NCBI GenBank assembly: GCA_003281225.1
Contig: QCCP01000001.1
Span: forward strand, 62,001 to 126,000
Length of the DNA stretch: 64,000 nucleotides
From: Prochlorococcus sp. AG-347-L20
GTDB lineage: Bacteria > Cyanobacteriota > Cyanobacteriia > PCC-6307 > Cyanobiaceae
Direction: 5' to 3'
Below are positions 38,799-48,429 of the stretch, in pieces (the first letter of the stretch is position 1; every line of letters begins with the position of its first letter). The notes below the pieces were generated by a model, which saw only the letters and a program-made list of their open reading frames with translations, did no database searches and was not told where the DNA came from. Made by a program: the position numbers and the translations under genes.

Positions 38799-39677
38799 TT
38801 ACATATTAAGAATTGCTTTTACGTAATCTTCAACCTGGTTTAAGTACCCTCCTCCAAACATATTGGCGTGATTCAATATGTGATAAAAATTATAAATAAT
38901 AATTCTTTTTTCAAATCCGTTTTTTATAGGAAAAATTCTATGGTATTCTTCATAAAATTCTTTTCTAAAACCTCCAAATAGTTTTGTCATAGCTATATCT
39001 ACTTCATTATCTGCCCACCAAGATGCAGGGTCAAATATAACCCCCTTTCCATTTTTGTCCATTCCTGCATTGCCTGACCATAAATCACCATGAACTAGAG
39101 CATTTATTGGTTTGTGATTCAGCAATTCTGATTTAATTTTTTCTTTAACTTTATTTATAATTTCTTTATCTAAAATTCTCGACTTAAGACTTAATAATTG
39201 AGGTATTATCCTTAAGTTTAAAAAACAATCTATCCAATTATCTTCCAAGCCTTTTTTCTGATCTGTTGTTCCGATAAAACCCTCAACTGGAAACCCAAAC
39301 ATTTTGGGGTTAGATTCAGCTGATTTCAAGTGCAATTCACCTAAACCTTTTCCAAGCTTTTTTTGGTCAAAGTTATGCATATCTATCCATTCAATTAAAA
39401 GAATCTCTATATTTTTTATATTTTTATATGCAATAACTTCAGGAATAACTAAGTTTTCTTGATTAATATATTTTCTCAAGTTTTGGAGACAATATTTTTC
39501 AAATTCAAGAAATTTTTTGTTTCTAATGTTTCTTTTAAGGAATAACTTTTTGTTTGAAAATTCTATTCGCCATGCATTATGAATATCACCACCATGTACT
39601 TGTTCAATACTTTTTGGATAGGTTTCACCTAATTCTTCACAAATTTCGTTAATTTCAATAGGAGATAATTTTTGCAT
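38799..39677 (-). CDS. fructosamine kinase family protein
   Basis: Ketosamine-3-kinase-like protein that may repair glycated proteins. The 292-residue protein has VHGGDIHNAWRIEF at the N-terminus, LVHGDLWSGNAGMDKNGKGVIFDPA as catalytic and metal loop, and ADNEVDIAMTKLFGG. Similarity to the APH kinase superfamily is clear, while the physiological substrate in cyanobacteria is unknown. Its ATG is 4 bp from the divergent crtD-like gene, so promoters must overlap coding DNA. Confidence 0.88.
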   Translation of the reverse strand: MQKLSPIEINEICEELGETYPKSIEQVHGGDIHNAWRIEFSNKKLFLKRNIRNKKFLEFEKYCLQNLRKYINQENLVIPEVIAYKNIKNIEILLIEWIDMHNFDQKKLGKGLGELHLKSAESNPKMFGFPVEGFIGTTDQKKGLEDNWIDCFLNLRIIPQLLSLKSRILDKEIINKVKEKIKSELLNHKPINALVHGDLWSGNAGMDKNGKGVIFDPASWWADNEVDIAMTKLFGGFRKEFYEEYHRIFPIKNGFEKRIIIYNFYHILNHANMFGGGYLNQVEDYVKAILNM

Positions 39678-39681
39678 TTTA

Positions 39682-41187
39682 ATGAAGAAGTCTGAAGTTA
39701 TTGTTGTAGGCGCCGGTATTGCAGGACTAACTTCTGCAGCGATTTTATCAAAACAAGGCTTATCAGTGACTTTAATCGAATCTCATACTCAAGCCGGAGG
39801 ATGTGCCGGTACTTTTAAAAGAAAGAATTATACTTTCGATGTTGGCGCAACTCAGGTTGCTGGTTTAGAAAAGGGAGGAATACATTCTAGAATTTTTGAT
39901 TTTTTAGATATTCCATCCCCAGAAGCCACAATTTTAGACCCTGCTTGCATTGTTGATTTAAATGATGGTGGTAATCCTATACCTATTTGGTATGAAAAAA
40001 GTAAATGGATTGCTGAACGAGAAATGCAGTTTCCTGGGAGTCAAAGATTTTGGAAGCTTTGTACGCTAATACATGAAAGTAATTGGATATTTGCTAATAA
40101 TAATCCTGTATTACCAATAAGTAATTTTTGGGATTTTTCTCAACTTCTCAAAGCAATAGTACCTTCAAATTTTGTCACAGGTATCTTACTTAAATCTACT
40201 ATTTTTGATCTATTGCGGATATGTGGATTATCCAAGAATGAGCGCTTGATTAAATTCTTAAATCTTCAACTAAAACTTTATTCTCAAGAGGACATTTATA
40301 ATACTGCAGCATTATATGGATCTACTGTTCTTCAGATGTGTCAACAGCCACATGGTCTGTGGCATCTTAAAAAATCTATGCAGTCTTTAAGTGAATCATT
40401 AGAATGTTCATTAATTAAAACTGGAGTTAATTTAATTTTTGGACAAGAAGTCAATTCTATAACTTTTGACGACGTAAATATGTGTTGGCAACTATCTGCT
40501 AATTCGAAAAAAAAATCATTTATTTATCAAGCAAAAGATGTGATTTACACCGCACCTCCACAATCTTTGCTCAAGCATTTGAAAGATCCTTTAGAAAGAA
40601 AAAAAAATTATAAAAATCGACTTAATAATTTGCCTGATCCAAGTGGAGCTGTAGTTTTTTATTCAGCATTAAAAAAGGAACATATTAAAAAAACATTCTC
40701 CAATCATTATCAATTTGTTTCAAAAGAATTTTGTTCGTTATTCGTATCAATTAGTGATGATGGTGATGGAAGAGCGCCAAAAGGTGAGGTTACTTTAATT
40801 GCCAGTATCTTTACCAAAACTAAAGATTGGTTTGATCTAGATAAACAAACTTACTTAAAGAAAAAAAATGGTTTCATGAAAAAAATATCCCTTGAATTGG
40901 AAAGTCAATTTGATATTGATCCTGAAAAATGGCTACATAGAGAATTAGCAACTCCATTAGGCTTTGAAAAATGGACAAAAAGACCTAATGGAATAGTAGG
41001 AGGGCTTGGTCAAAATCCAGATATTTTTGGTTTATTTGGATTATCAAGTAGGACACCTTTTGAAGGTTTATGGTTATGTGGGGATTCGATTTATCCAGGA
41101 GAGGGGACTGCAGGTGTTAGTCAGTCTGCATTAATGGTTTCAAGGCAAATTTTAGCTTCTAAAGGTATAGAAAATTTTAGTTTATAA
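39682..41187 (+). CDS. crtD: carotenoid C-3',4' desaturase-like FAD oxidoreductase
   Basis: Phytoene-desaturase-family flavoprotein. The FAD-binding motif EVIVVGAGIAGLTSAAILSK is at the N-terminus, followed by GGCAGTFKRKNYTFDVGATQVAG and the C-terminal LWLCGDSIYPGEGTAGVSQSA. These match the cyanobacterial CrtD group (Slr1293 type) better than CrtH, as far as I can recall. Myxoxanthophyll is not a known major Prochlorococcus pigment, so the substrate is uncertain. Its 3' end overlaps tyrA by 11 bp, convergently. Confidence 0.72.
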   Translation: MKKSEVIVVGAGIAGLTSAAILSKQGLSVTLIESHTQAGGCAGTFKRKNYTFDVGATQVAGLEKGGIHSRIFDFLDIPSPEATILDPACIVDLNDGGNPIPIWYEKSKWIAEREMQFPGSQRFWKLCTLIHESNWIFANNNPVLPISNFWDFSQLLKAIVPSNFVTGILLKSTIFDLLRICGLSKNERLIKFLNLQLKLYSQEDIYNTAALYGSTVLQMCQQPHGLWHLKKSMQSLSESLECSLIKTGVNLIFGQEVNSITFDDVNMCWQLSANSKKKSFIYQAKDVIYTAPPQSLLKHLKDPLERKKNYKNRLNNLPDPSGAVVFYSALKKEHIKKTFSNHYQFVSKEFCSLFVSISDDGDGRAPKGEVTLIASIFTKTKDWFDLDKQTYLKKKNGFMKKISLELESQFDIDPEKWLHRELATPLGFEKWTKRPNGIVGGLGQNPDIFGLFGLSSRTPFEGLWLCGDSIYPGEGTAGVSQSALMVSRQILASKGIENFSL

Positions 41188-42016
41188 AATTTTGTCTGTT
41201 TTCTTTTGCTTCAGCAAGTTTTTTAGAAAGTAAATCCCAATTTTTTTCTTTAATAAGAGATTCCAGTATATTCAGCTTATTTTTAAAATTATTTATGGAA
41301 TTTAAAACATTAATCTGATTATTAATAGCTAAATCTAGGCCTAGTTTTTCATTGCCTCCGCCAACTCTCGAAGTGTCAGCAAATCCTGTAGCAGCTAATT
41401 TTTGCGAGAGATCTAATAAAGATTGATTATTTTTTGTTTGCGCAGTTTCAATGAGGGCAGAAGCTAAAAATATAGGCAAATGAGAAATTAGAGATACTGC
41501 TTCATCATGCTCTTTTGGCGAAGCTTGGCAAATTTCACAATCCATTGATTGTATGAGCTCGGAAATAGTTCTGACTGAATTTAAATCACTATTTTTTGTT
41601 GGGGTAATAATCCATTTTGCATTTTTAAAAAGACCTTCGAAACCGGAATCAACTCCTTTTTTTTCTGTGCCTGCCATTGGATGAGATCCAATAAATAGAG
41701 GATGTGAATTTTCCCATGTATTTACAATTGGTTCTTTTACAGACCCTACATCAGTTAGTATTGTTTCCTGAGGTATTGATGCTACTAATTGTTGCGACGG
41801 ACTGATCAAATCTTGGATAGGCAATGCTAAAATAATTAGCTCACATTTTTTTAATAAGCTCAGATCACAGCTAACAAAATTTGCAAGTTTTTTATCCTTA
41901 GCTTTTTTTTCATTATATTCATTATTTGCTATTCCATAAATTGTATGATTTAGACTTTGGAGTTTTAATCCTAAAGAACCACCAATTAATCCTAATCCTA
42001 CTATTCCAATTTTCAT
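41177..42016 (-). CDS. tyrA: arogenate/prephenate dehydrogenase
   Basis: NAD(P)-dependent oxidation of arogenate or prephenate in tyrosine synthesis. The 279-residue protein begins with the dinucleotide fold KIGIVGLGLIGGSLGLKL and has LTDVGSVKEPIV, FIGSHPMAGTEKKGVDSG, and LISHLPIFLASALIETA. The short form without an ACT domain is typical of cyanobacterial arogenate dehydrogenase. The 3' end overlaps the crtD-like gene. Confidence 0.93.
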   Translation of the reverse strand: MKIGIVGLGLIGGSLGLKLQSLNHTIYGIANNEYNEKKAKDKKLANFVSCDLSLLKKCELIILALPIQDLISPSQQLVASIPQETILTDVGSVKEPIVNTWENSHPLFIGSHPMAGTEKKGVDSGFEGLFKNAKWIITPTKNSDLNSVRTISELIQSMDCEICQASPKEHDEAVSLISHLPIFLASALIETAQTKNNQSLLDLSQKLAATGFADTSRVGGGNEKLGLDLAINNQINVLNSINNFKNKLNILESLIKEKNWDLLSKKLAEAKENRQNFIN

Positions 42017-42111
42017 AAATTAATTAATTCAAGACCCTCTTTTATTGATACCAATTTTTTGTATATTAGGTTCATAAATTTTGCATGTTTTTGAAATTAA
42101 ATTAATTATAA

Positions 42112-43560
42112 ATGCTTGAAATTTTAAGTCATCAATATTTGAAAAATTTTTTGAGAGATCAAAGTATTAATTGGGAGCACATATATTCTTTTGGGAGGAT
42201 AGTTTCCAAATGTATTGAAAATGATTCTACCTATTTAATTAATTCAGAAATTTTCTCGAGCTATGATTGGTTACCTCCAATTTTGATTTCTTTATTTTTA
42301 AAGGAAGAGGATTCAACTTTTATTTTATCTAAAGAAAAAATCCAATTTATAAGCCAATTTCAGATTGATTCATTGAAAAATCTAGGTTTTAATTTTATTT
42401 TGAAAAATAATCAATTTATTTTTGCAAATCATCATGTTCACTTGATAACTATCCAAAATTTTCTTAATGATCCCAATTCTCGTAATCTTAGAAATCATCG
42501 AATAGTTTATTCAGGAATTGAGGATATAAAACAGGATTTAAAAAATCATTTTAGGATTTCTTTACTTCAAAAGGATTGGACAAAAAATTTTAAAGAATTT
42601 GAATTAATCAATCAAAAATTTATAAAAGTATATGATGCTTTGAAGAAAAAGTTCTTCTTGAGAAAGGTCTTAGGAAATAGTTATATCAATTTAGATGAAA
42701 AAGAAATTAGTTTCTTGTCAAACTTTTTTCATGAAAATTCTTTTTTTTCTGATAAATTTTTAAGGGTCAACAAAGCATTATCTCAAGGTTGGGCATGCTG
42801 GGTAAAGTTAAACGATACAAATTTAGATTGGAATTTGTATTTACAGCCAATAGATGAACTTTTTCAAATTAAGGAATTTTTTTCAAATAATAAATTTGTT
42901 TTTTTATCAGCATTGAGAAAAGATAATTTTTTCCAAATGTATTTTAAAAAGCATAGTTTAGATATTGACTTGGTTATTAATTTTAAGAGTAATTTTGAAG
43001 AGAAAAAGATTTCTTTATATATACCCTCTAAACAGTTGCTTCCTAATAATCCTCTTTTTACCAATTCAATCTTGGACAAATGCAAAAAGTTAATACTTTT
43101 TAGAAAGGGTTTAACTTTAGTGTTGTCTGATGATATTGATTTAAAAACCAATCTTGCTACAGAATTAGCTTCTACTTATGGGAAGAGAGTATTGCTAGAG
43201 ACAATTCCCTCAGGTAGAAATGAAATCCTTTGCTCTAGTTTTGACTGGTGGATTATGAATTCTTATTTAATTCAAATTCCAGAACAAATTATCATTCCTT
43301 TACTTCCGATTCCGAATATGTCAGAACCCATTAACGCAATTACTGTCTCTCATAAAAAGAAGCTTTCTCAAGATTGGTTTAGAGACTTCTTTCTTCCTCA
43401 AGCTAGAATTAAACTTGAAAGATCTATTTCTCCTTTAAGAAGAAATTCAGGTAAGTTAATAATCCTAGATGGAAGAGCAAATAAAAGAAACTGGGGAAGA
43501 TTACTTTTGCAAAACATTCAACCCTCAAAACAAATTAACTATATGCTACCTTTTGATTAG
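42112..43560 (+). CDS. DinG-like helicase relative, motor motifs lost
   Basis: A 482-residue protein whose second half keeps the order of DinG/XPD-type helicase blocks but not the catalytic residues: FLSALRKDNF (SATL block), LTLVLSDDI, CSSFDWWIMNSYL, LLPIPNMSEPINA and LPQARIKLERSISPLRRNSGKLIILDGR. No Walker A (G-x-GKT) or DEAH box is visible in the N-terminal half, which is Lys/Phe-rich and diverged. The open frame without internal stops argues for selection, so it may be a structural or DNA-binding protein. Family call by motif order only. Confidence 0.6.
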   Translation: MLEILSHQYLKNFLRDQSINWEHIYSFGRIVSKCIENDSTYLINSEIFSSYDWLPPILISLFLKEEDSTFILSKEKIQFISQFQIDSLKNLGFNFILKNNQFIFANHHVHLITIQNFLNDPNSRNLRNHRIVYSGIEDIKQDLKNHFRISLLQKDWTKNFKEFELINQKFIKVYDALKKKFFLRKVLGNSYINLDEKEISFLSNFFHENSFFSDKFLRVNKALSQGWACWVKLNDTNLDWNLYLQPIDELFQIKEFFSNNKFVFLSALRKDNFFQMYFKKHSLDIDLVINFKSNFEEKKISLYIPSKQLLPNNPLFTNSILDKCKKLILFRKGLTLVLSDDIDLKTNLATELASTYGKRVLLETIPSGRNEILCSSFDWWIMNSYLIQIPEQIIIPLLPIPNMSEPINAITVSHKKKLSQDWFRDFFLPQARIKLERSISPLRRNSGKLIILDGRANKRNWGRLLLQNIQPSKQINYMLPFD

Positions 43561-43589
43561 GTTATGATTTTGTAAATAACTAAAGAAAT

Positions 43590-43835
43590 ATGGGAGAAGC
43601 AAAAAGACGTAAAACACTTGGTTTACCTCCAAAATCAAATAATACTAAAACTAAAATTGATGAGTCTCCAAGATTATTTGAATGGCTTCCCTTTACAATC
43701 AATCAAAGAGATAACCTAATTAAATTAAGTATTAAGGCCAGTTGGTTTGGAATCGGAGGGTTAGTAATCTTATGGATTGTAGTGAGATTTATAGGCCCTG
43801 CTGCTGGGTGGTGGACTTTAGCTGATTCTTTATAA
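43590..43835 (+). CDS. small membrane protein, DUF2839
   Basis: An 81-residue cyanobacterial protein beginning MGEAKRRKTLGLPP, a well-conserved basic start, followed by one membrane segment (ASWFGIGGLVILWIVVRFIGPAAGWW). Function unknown. It is convergent with recA with 2 bp between the stops. Confidence 0.85.
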   Translation: MGEAKRRKTLGLPPKSNNTKTKIDESPRLFEWLPFTINQRDNLIKLSIKASWFGIGGLVILWIVVRFIGPAAGWWTLADSL

Positions 43836-43837
43836 AT

Positions 43838-44935
43838 CTAAGCTACTGTTTTTATATCATTAACAGCGATTGTATTAGCAGGATTGCTATTTAATGCTTT
43901 CATTGAATTAGAACTGACTTCAGTTCCTTCTGTTAATTTCTCTTTAACCATAGATTCTACTTTATTCCTGATTTCTAAGTTTTGATCAAGCCAAATAATT
44001 GTATTATCTCTTCCTTGTCCAATATTTTCTCCTTCATAACTATACCAAGCACCTCTCCTTATGATGATATTAGTCTCTTCTGCTAAATCTAATAAGCATC
44101 CTGTTGTACTAATACCTTTCCCAAAGAGAATATCAAATTCTGCAATTCTAAATGGTGGTGCAACTTTGTTTTTTGCTACTTTCACTTTTGCTCTTATGCC
44201 ATATTCCTCAGTACCTCTTTTAAGAGTTTGAATTCTTCTGATATCAAGTCTTACTGAGGCGTAAAACTTTAATGCATTACCTCCTGTGGTTGTTTCTGGA
44301 TTGCCGTATGTAACACCAATTTTTAGGCGTAATTGATTCAGGAATATTACCGTACATCCAGATTTGCCAATATTTCCTGTTATTTTCCTCATTGCTTGGC
44401 TCATTAGCCTTGCTTGGCTTCCAATTACGTGATCTCCCATCTCTCCTTCTATCTCGGCTCTTGGGGTTAGTGCTGCGACCGAGTCAACAACTACAAGATC
44501 TACCGCACTCGATCTTATAAGTTGGTCAACTATTTCTAGAGCCATTTCACCAGTATCTGGCTGTGAAACTAACAAATTTTCAACATCAACACCTAAAGAG
44601 GCCGCATAAACTGGATCGAGTGCATGCTCAGCATCTACAAATGCAGCTACTCCTCCATTTTTTTGGACTTCCGCAATCGCGTGAAGCGTTAATGTAGTTT
44701 TTCCTGAACTTTCTGGTCCGTAAACTTCTACTACTCTTCCTTTTGGATAGCCTCCTCCTAATGCTAAATCTAGGGTGAGCGCTCCAGTAGATATTGTTTC
44801 TACTTTCATTCTTGAGGCGTCACCAAGTCTCATTATTGAACCTCGTCCAAAATTTCTTTCTATTTGACCCAAGACAAGACTTAATGCCTTGTCTTTTTCT
44901 TTTGATTCAGTTTTTTTCTTTTCTTCAAGGCTCAT
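43838..44935 (-). CDS. recA: recombinase RecA
   Basis: DNA strand-exchange ATPase and LexA co-protease. The 365-residue protein has Walker [33 protein letters not shown], Walker [17 protein letters not shown], and loop L2 [17 protein letters not shown] LexA-type palindrome lies 85 bp upstream of the ATG, so the gene is probably SOS-regulated. It follows the HAD phosphatase gene on the same strand, 112 bp apart. Confidence 0.98.
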   Translation of the reverse strand: MSLEEKKKTESKEKDKALSLVLGQIERNFGRGSIMRLGDASRMKVETISTGALTLDLALGGGYPKGRVVEVYGPESSGKTTLTLHAIAEVQKNGGVAAFVDAEHALDPVYAASLGVDVENLLVSQPDTGEMALEIVDQLIRSSAVDLVVVDSVAALTPRAEIEGEMGDHVIGSQARLMSQAMRKITGNIGKSGCTVIFLNQLRLKIGVTYGNPETTTGGNALKFYASVRLDIRRIQTLKRGTEEYGIRAKVKVAKNKVAPPFRIAEFDILFGKGISTTGCLLDLAEETNIIIRRGAWYSYEGENIGQGRDNTIIWLDQNLEIRNKVESMVKEKLTEGTEVSSNSMKALNSNPANTIAVNDIKTVA

Positions 44936-45019
44936 TGTTTGATTTATCGGTTAAAGTTCTTGTAATTATTCTAAATTTGGAAATTTTTATTTAAACCAAA
45001 CTTCATAAATACAAACTAT

Positions 45020-45033
45020 AGTACATCTGTACT
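45020..45033 (-). promoter_or_regulatory. LexA (SOS) box upstream of recA
   Basis: AGTACATCTGTACT fits the AGTAC-N4-GTACT palindrome reported for cyanobacterial LexA. It sits 85 bp upstream of the recA start and 15 bp beyond the stop of the preceding gene, in the correct place to control the recA promoter. Confidence 0.8.
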
Positions 45034-45047
45034 CTAGCTGATTATCT

Positions 45048-45827
45048 TTAAATTGCAACTAATTCTCCAAGGTTTCCTAATTTTAATAATTTGATTTTAT
45101 TACTTAACTTATTTTTATCTGATTCTTTCAAATATCCCCAATCAGCTAGGAAGCATGGAATGTGAGAAGTTTCTGGATTTTGTTTAATATCGATTAGAGT
45201 TTTTTTTCTATCTTCTATAAAGCCTAAAATTTCATAAGTTTGTGAAAGTTTTTCAGCTATTTTGATTTTTGTTCCTGATTCATAACCAAAAATAAATTCT
45301 GGAAAAATATTTAATTGTTTAAGAATTTTTTCTGCAAATATTTTACCTTTAGTTGTTATAACTCCAGTTTTTATTCCTTTTTTGCTTAATTCTTTCATAA
45401 AATTTATAATTTCAAAAAAAGGTTTATGTAAATTTACCCACGATTTAAAATCTTTATCAATTTGGTATTTGCGAGACTTATCTAACATTTTTTGTATATC
45501 TTCTGCTATCCAGGAATTTTCATGTAATATCCTCTGGCAATTTTGATGATAATTATTAATGAAATCATCTTTATTATCACTTTTTAATGGATTTTCTGTT
45601 TTTATAATTTCGTGAACAATTAGAATCATTTCCCAACCATATTTAACCCAAGGCCTAATTTCTTTGAAAGAATTTGGTACTCCTTGATAAAGTTTTTGAT
45701 CAATAGTGATGTTGGGTGAATTTAAATATCTTTCACAGGCCAGCAAGGAGCTATGCCAATATTCTTGCATTCCATCAACTATTACTCCATCAAAATCAAA
45801 TAGAAAAATTTTTTGAGAAAACACCAA
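45048..45827 (-). CDS. HAD-superfamily phosphatase
   Basis: Haloacid-dehalogenase-fold hydrolase with the catalytic aspartates in FLFDFDGVIVDGMQEYW, motif II Thr in GVITTKGKIFAEKIL, and motif IV LGFIEDRKKTLIDIKQ. A helical cap occupies residues 25-145. The 259 residues resemble phosphoglycolate-phosphatase-like cyanobacterial proteins, but no substrate can be named. Immediately upstream on the same strand is tRNA-Gln (14 bp away). Confidence 0.8.
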   Translation of the reverse strand: MVFSQKIFLFDFDGVIVDGMQEYWHSSLLACERYLNSPNITIDQKLYQGVPNSFKEIRPWVKYGWEMILIVHEIIKTENPLKSDNKDDFINNYHQNCQRILHENSWIAEDIQKMLDKSRKYQIDKDFKSWVNLHKPFFEIINFMKELSKKGIKTGVITTKGKIFAEKILKQLNIFPEFIFGYESGTKIKIAEKLSQTYEILGFIEDRKKTLIDIKQNPETSHIPCFLADWGYLKESDKNKLSNKIKLLKLGNLGELVAI

Positions 45828-45840
45828 TTGAATATTAGAA

Positions 45841-45912
45841 CTGGGCCGCTAGGATTCGAACCTAGGAATGTCGAGACCAAAACCCGATGCCTTACCACTT
45901 GGCGACGGCCCA
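45841..45912 (-). tRNA. trnQ: tRNA-Gln (UUG)
   Basis: A 72-nt cloverleaf on the minus strand: acceptor TGGGCCG / CGGCCCA beginning with U1-A72, D arm CGCCAAGTGGTAAGGC, anticodon TTG in loop TTTTGGT, T arm CCTAGGTTCGAATCCTAG, discriminator G. CCA is not encoded. Confidence 0.97.
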
Positions 45913-46006
45913 TTGAATTACTATTTTAATACATGAAAAGATTTTTTTCTATCCAAAAAATACAAATTTTTTATAAACATGGCGCTAGTTTTGAAAAATA
46001 AAAATA

Positions 46007-47014
46007 TTATTTGAATGAGCTCGATTTCCATGGCTCTAGAAATTTCTGAGCTTTTTTGATCGCCAAACCCATTATTTCAGGATAATCATAGAGTTTTTTG
46101 TTTTTTTTGTGAGCAAATTCAATAAGGGGCTGCATAATTTTTCTTGCAGCACTTCCAAATGCTATTCCATCTGGGAGATTGTTTGAATTCAATAATTCAT
46201 GAGTTTTTTCATTTGTTCCTCCTGCTAATTGAATTAATCCTGGTGGAAGATCTGAACCGATTTTTTCAAACAACTTCACAGCATCTCTACTTGTTGTAGG
46301 AGCAAGATCTCCAGACATTGGCCTTCCATCTAGTTGCCAAATAAGGGGAATATCTAGCTCAGTCAGAATTTCATATCTTTCCCAAAGAGCTTTTAAAAGA
46401 TCTTCGGGCTCTTGGGCTTTTTTGAAAGATTGATTTAATCCACAACTAATAGATATCTTGTCTAATTTCATTCCAGAACTTTTAAGGATACTTACAACTT
46501 TTGTAAAAGAATCTAGGCGATTGATTTCTGTATGAATTTCTACTGCATTAGGCCTTATTTTTTGAAGTGTTGATGCTAAATCATTTTTTGACAAATTATA
46601 TTCATATTCACTAATTAGATTCAGCGGACAACTATTTAAACATCTTCCACATCCATAACATTTACTCTCTTTAATTCCGAAATTATCAATTGCAAAGGTG
46701 GGGCATACTTTTTCGCATGGTCTTGGACAACTAGGGGGACATTTTAAAGGATCAAATTTTGCTTTTCGAAAGTGGATATCATTACCATCACTAATACTTA
46801 TCATTAATCCAGGGGAGTTTTTAAAGACTTTTTTTGCCCAATCGATTCCTTTTTTTGCTGCATAAACTATAGATTCTTCTGCTGCAACATCTATGTAGTC
46901 GACACCAGCAGCAGTATAAATTGCACATAAATCTTCTATGGCAACAATATCTTCATTACTGGCACCACAAATTAACTTAATCCATTTATCTTTTTTATTC
47001 TTGGTTTTAATCAA
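46007..47014 (-). CDS. ldpA: circadian redox iron-sulfur protein LdpA
   Basis: Light-dependent period A, a two-cluster iron-sulfur protein that feeds redox/light state to the clock in Synechococcus. The 335-residue protein starts LICGASNEDIVAIEDLCAIYTAAGVDYIDVA and has two ferredoxin-type clusters: CPPSCPRPCEKVCP and CYGCGRCLNSCP, at about residues 92-140. It lies 5 bp downstream of ndhN on the same strand, so they form one transcript. Confidence 0.93.
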   Translation of the reverse strand: MIKTKNKKDKWIKLICGASNEDIVAIEDLCAIYTAAGVDYIDVAAEESIVYAAKKGIDWAKKVFKNSPGLMISISDGNDIHFRKAKFDPLKCPPSCPRPCEKVCPTFAIDNFGIKESKCYGCGRCLNSCPLNLISEYEYNLSKNDLASTLQKIRPNAVEIHTEINRLDSFTKVVSILKSSGMKLDKISISCGLNQSFKKAQEPEDLLKALWERYEILTELDIPLIWQLDGRPMSGDLAPTTSRDAVKLFEKIGSDLPPGLIQLAGGTNEKTHELLNSNNLPDGIAFGSAARKIMQPLIEFAHKKNKKLYDYPEIMGLAIKKAQKFLEPWKSSSFK

Positions 47015-47019
47015 ACAAT

Positions 47020-47496
47020 TTAACTTTCAAATTCATCTAAAATATAATTACTTAATGGTTTCCATTCAAGTTTTCTTGAACCCCCCATTTCAACAACTAT
47101 TGTTAGTTTATTATCGTTAGTGCAAATCTCTATTAAGCTCTCTAATTCAGATTGAGATAATACTTGACCTTCTAATAACCAAAGTAATTTATTTTTATCA
47201 TTTTCATTAAATAACTCAGAAGCTTGTGGGATTACTTGTTGAACTTCCCCAAGCGCTCCGTTTCTTCCTACACTTTGATGACCAAGGTGAGGTGGTCTAA
47301 CGCCATGCAATTTGAGCAAGAAAACTTCTGGATCTCCAAGCCCTCTTGCTGAAGTTATAAAAGTTTTAAAGCCTTTGGACCTCATTCTCCTCAAAAGACG
47401 AGTTTCATAACCACCTTCAAGAGGAGCAAATATTGCGAGACATTTGTTAGTTTTTAGATCGTTATGAAACTTTTTCCCTGAGAGAAGTAATGGCAT
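47020..47496 (-). CDS. ndhN: NAD(P)H-quinone oxidoreductase subunit N
   Basis: Peripheral subunit of the cyanobacterial NDH-1 photosynthetic complex I, at the ferredoxin-binding arm. The 158-residue protein has [48 protein letters not shown] and the C-terminal [19 protein letters not shown]. It is the normal size. Starts divergently from rplC across a 279-bp spacer, and ldpA follows 5 bp later. Confidence 0.96.
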   Translation of the reverse strand: MPLLLSGKKFHNDLKTNKCLAIFAPLEGGYETRLLRRMRSKGFKTFITSARGLGDPEVFLLKLHGVRPPHLGHQSVGRNGALGEVQQVIPQASELFNENDKNKLLWLLEGQVLSQSELESLIEICTNDNKLTIVVEMGGSRKLEWKPLSNYILDEFES

Positions 47497-47775
47497 AAAA
47501 ATTTCCTTTATTTCTATTTTATTTTATTTTATGGTACTTGATGATGTACAATTGTAACTCAGTGAATTTTTAAGCTCGCAAGCTAGCCGAGCCTCTGAAA
47601 ATTTCACATTTTTTAGCGTTTCGTTAAAAAACTCAGGTGGGTTTATCCCGAGAGAAACTATCTATTATTTCAGATAAGTCTCGACCTTACTAATTGTTTT
47701 TTTATTAACTTCACCTTAATAACTGAAGGGTTTAGATAATTGAAAAATTATTACGAGCTAGCCTAATTTAGTCTT
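47497..47775. other. leader region between ndhN and the ribosomal protein cluster
   Basis: A 279-bp divergent spacer with no ORF. A TACAAT hexamer at 47547-47552 could be a -10 for the ribosomal operon, with no clear -35. GCTCG and CGAGC form a 5-bp hairpin at 47574-47592. A second GGG-TTTAT-CCC hairpin starts near 47638. A long leader is consistent with autoregulation by a ribosomal protein, but the sequence does not prove it. Confidence 0.35.
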
Positions 47776-48429
47776 ATGTCTATCGGAATTTTAGGAAAGA
47801 AATTGGGCATGTCCCAACTTTTCGATGATAAAGGTAATTCGGTACCAGTTACTCTTATAGAGGCTGGTCCATGCCGCGTCACTCAATTGAAAACAACTGC
47901 TTTGGATGGTTATACCGCCGTTCAGATAGGTTATGGCTTGTCCAAAGAGAAGCATTTAAGCAAACCTGAAAAGGGACACTTATTGAAATCAGGTGAAGAA
48001 CTTTTAAAGCATTTGAAAGAATATAGGGTTGAAGAAACTTCATCTTATGAAATCGGAAAACAAATAACTGTAAAAAACTTTGAGGTTGGTCAAAAAGTTG
48101 ATATCAGTGGCAAATCTATGGGTAGAGGTTTTGCAGGTTATCAGAAAAGACATGGTTTTAGCAGAGGTCCTATGAGTCATGGTTCAAAAAATCATAGAGC
48201 ACCAGGATCTACAGGAGCAGGAACAACTCCGGGTAGAATTTATCCAGGGAAAAGAATGGCAGGAAGATATGGAGGAAAACAAATAACTACCAAAGGATTG
48301 TTAGTTCTAAAAATTGATGATCAGAAAAATTTGCTTGTAGTAAAGGGTTCTGTTCCAGGTAAGCCCGGCTCAATTGTCAACATTAAGCCAAATAATGTTG
48401 TAGGCAAAAAAGGAGGTGAAAAATCATGA
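47776..48429 (+). CDS. rplC: 50S ribosomal protein L3
   Basis: Early-assembly 23S-binding protein near the peptidyl-transferase centre. The 217-residue protein starts [20 protein letters not shown] and carries the loop [20 protein letters not shown], then [23 protein letters not shown]. It opens the ribosomal cluster; rpsJ is not upstream here, as in other cyanobacteria where it lies in the str operon. No Shine-Dalgarno precedes the ATG. The stop overlaps rplD by 4 bp. Confidence 0.98.
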   Translation: MSIGILGKKLGMSQLFDDKGNSVPVTLIEAGPCRVTQLKTTALDGYTAVQIGYGLSKEKHLSKPEKGHLLKSGEELLKHLKEYRVEETSSYEIGKQITVKNFEVGQKVDISGKSMGRGFAGYQKRHGFSRGPMSHGSKNHRAPGSTGAGTTPGRIYPGKRMAGRYGGKQITTKGLLVLKIDDQKNLLVVKGSVPGKPGSIVNIKPNNVVGKKGGEKS

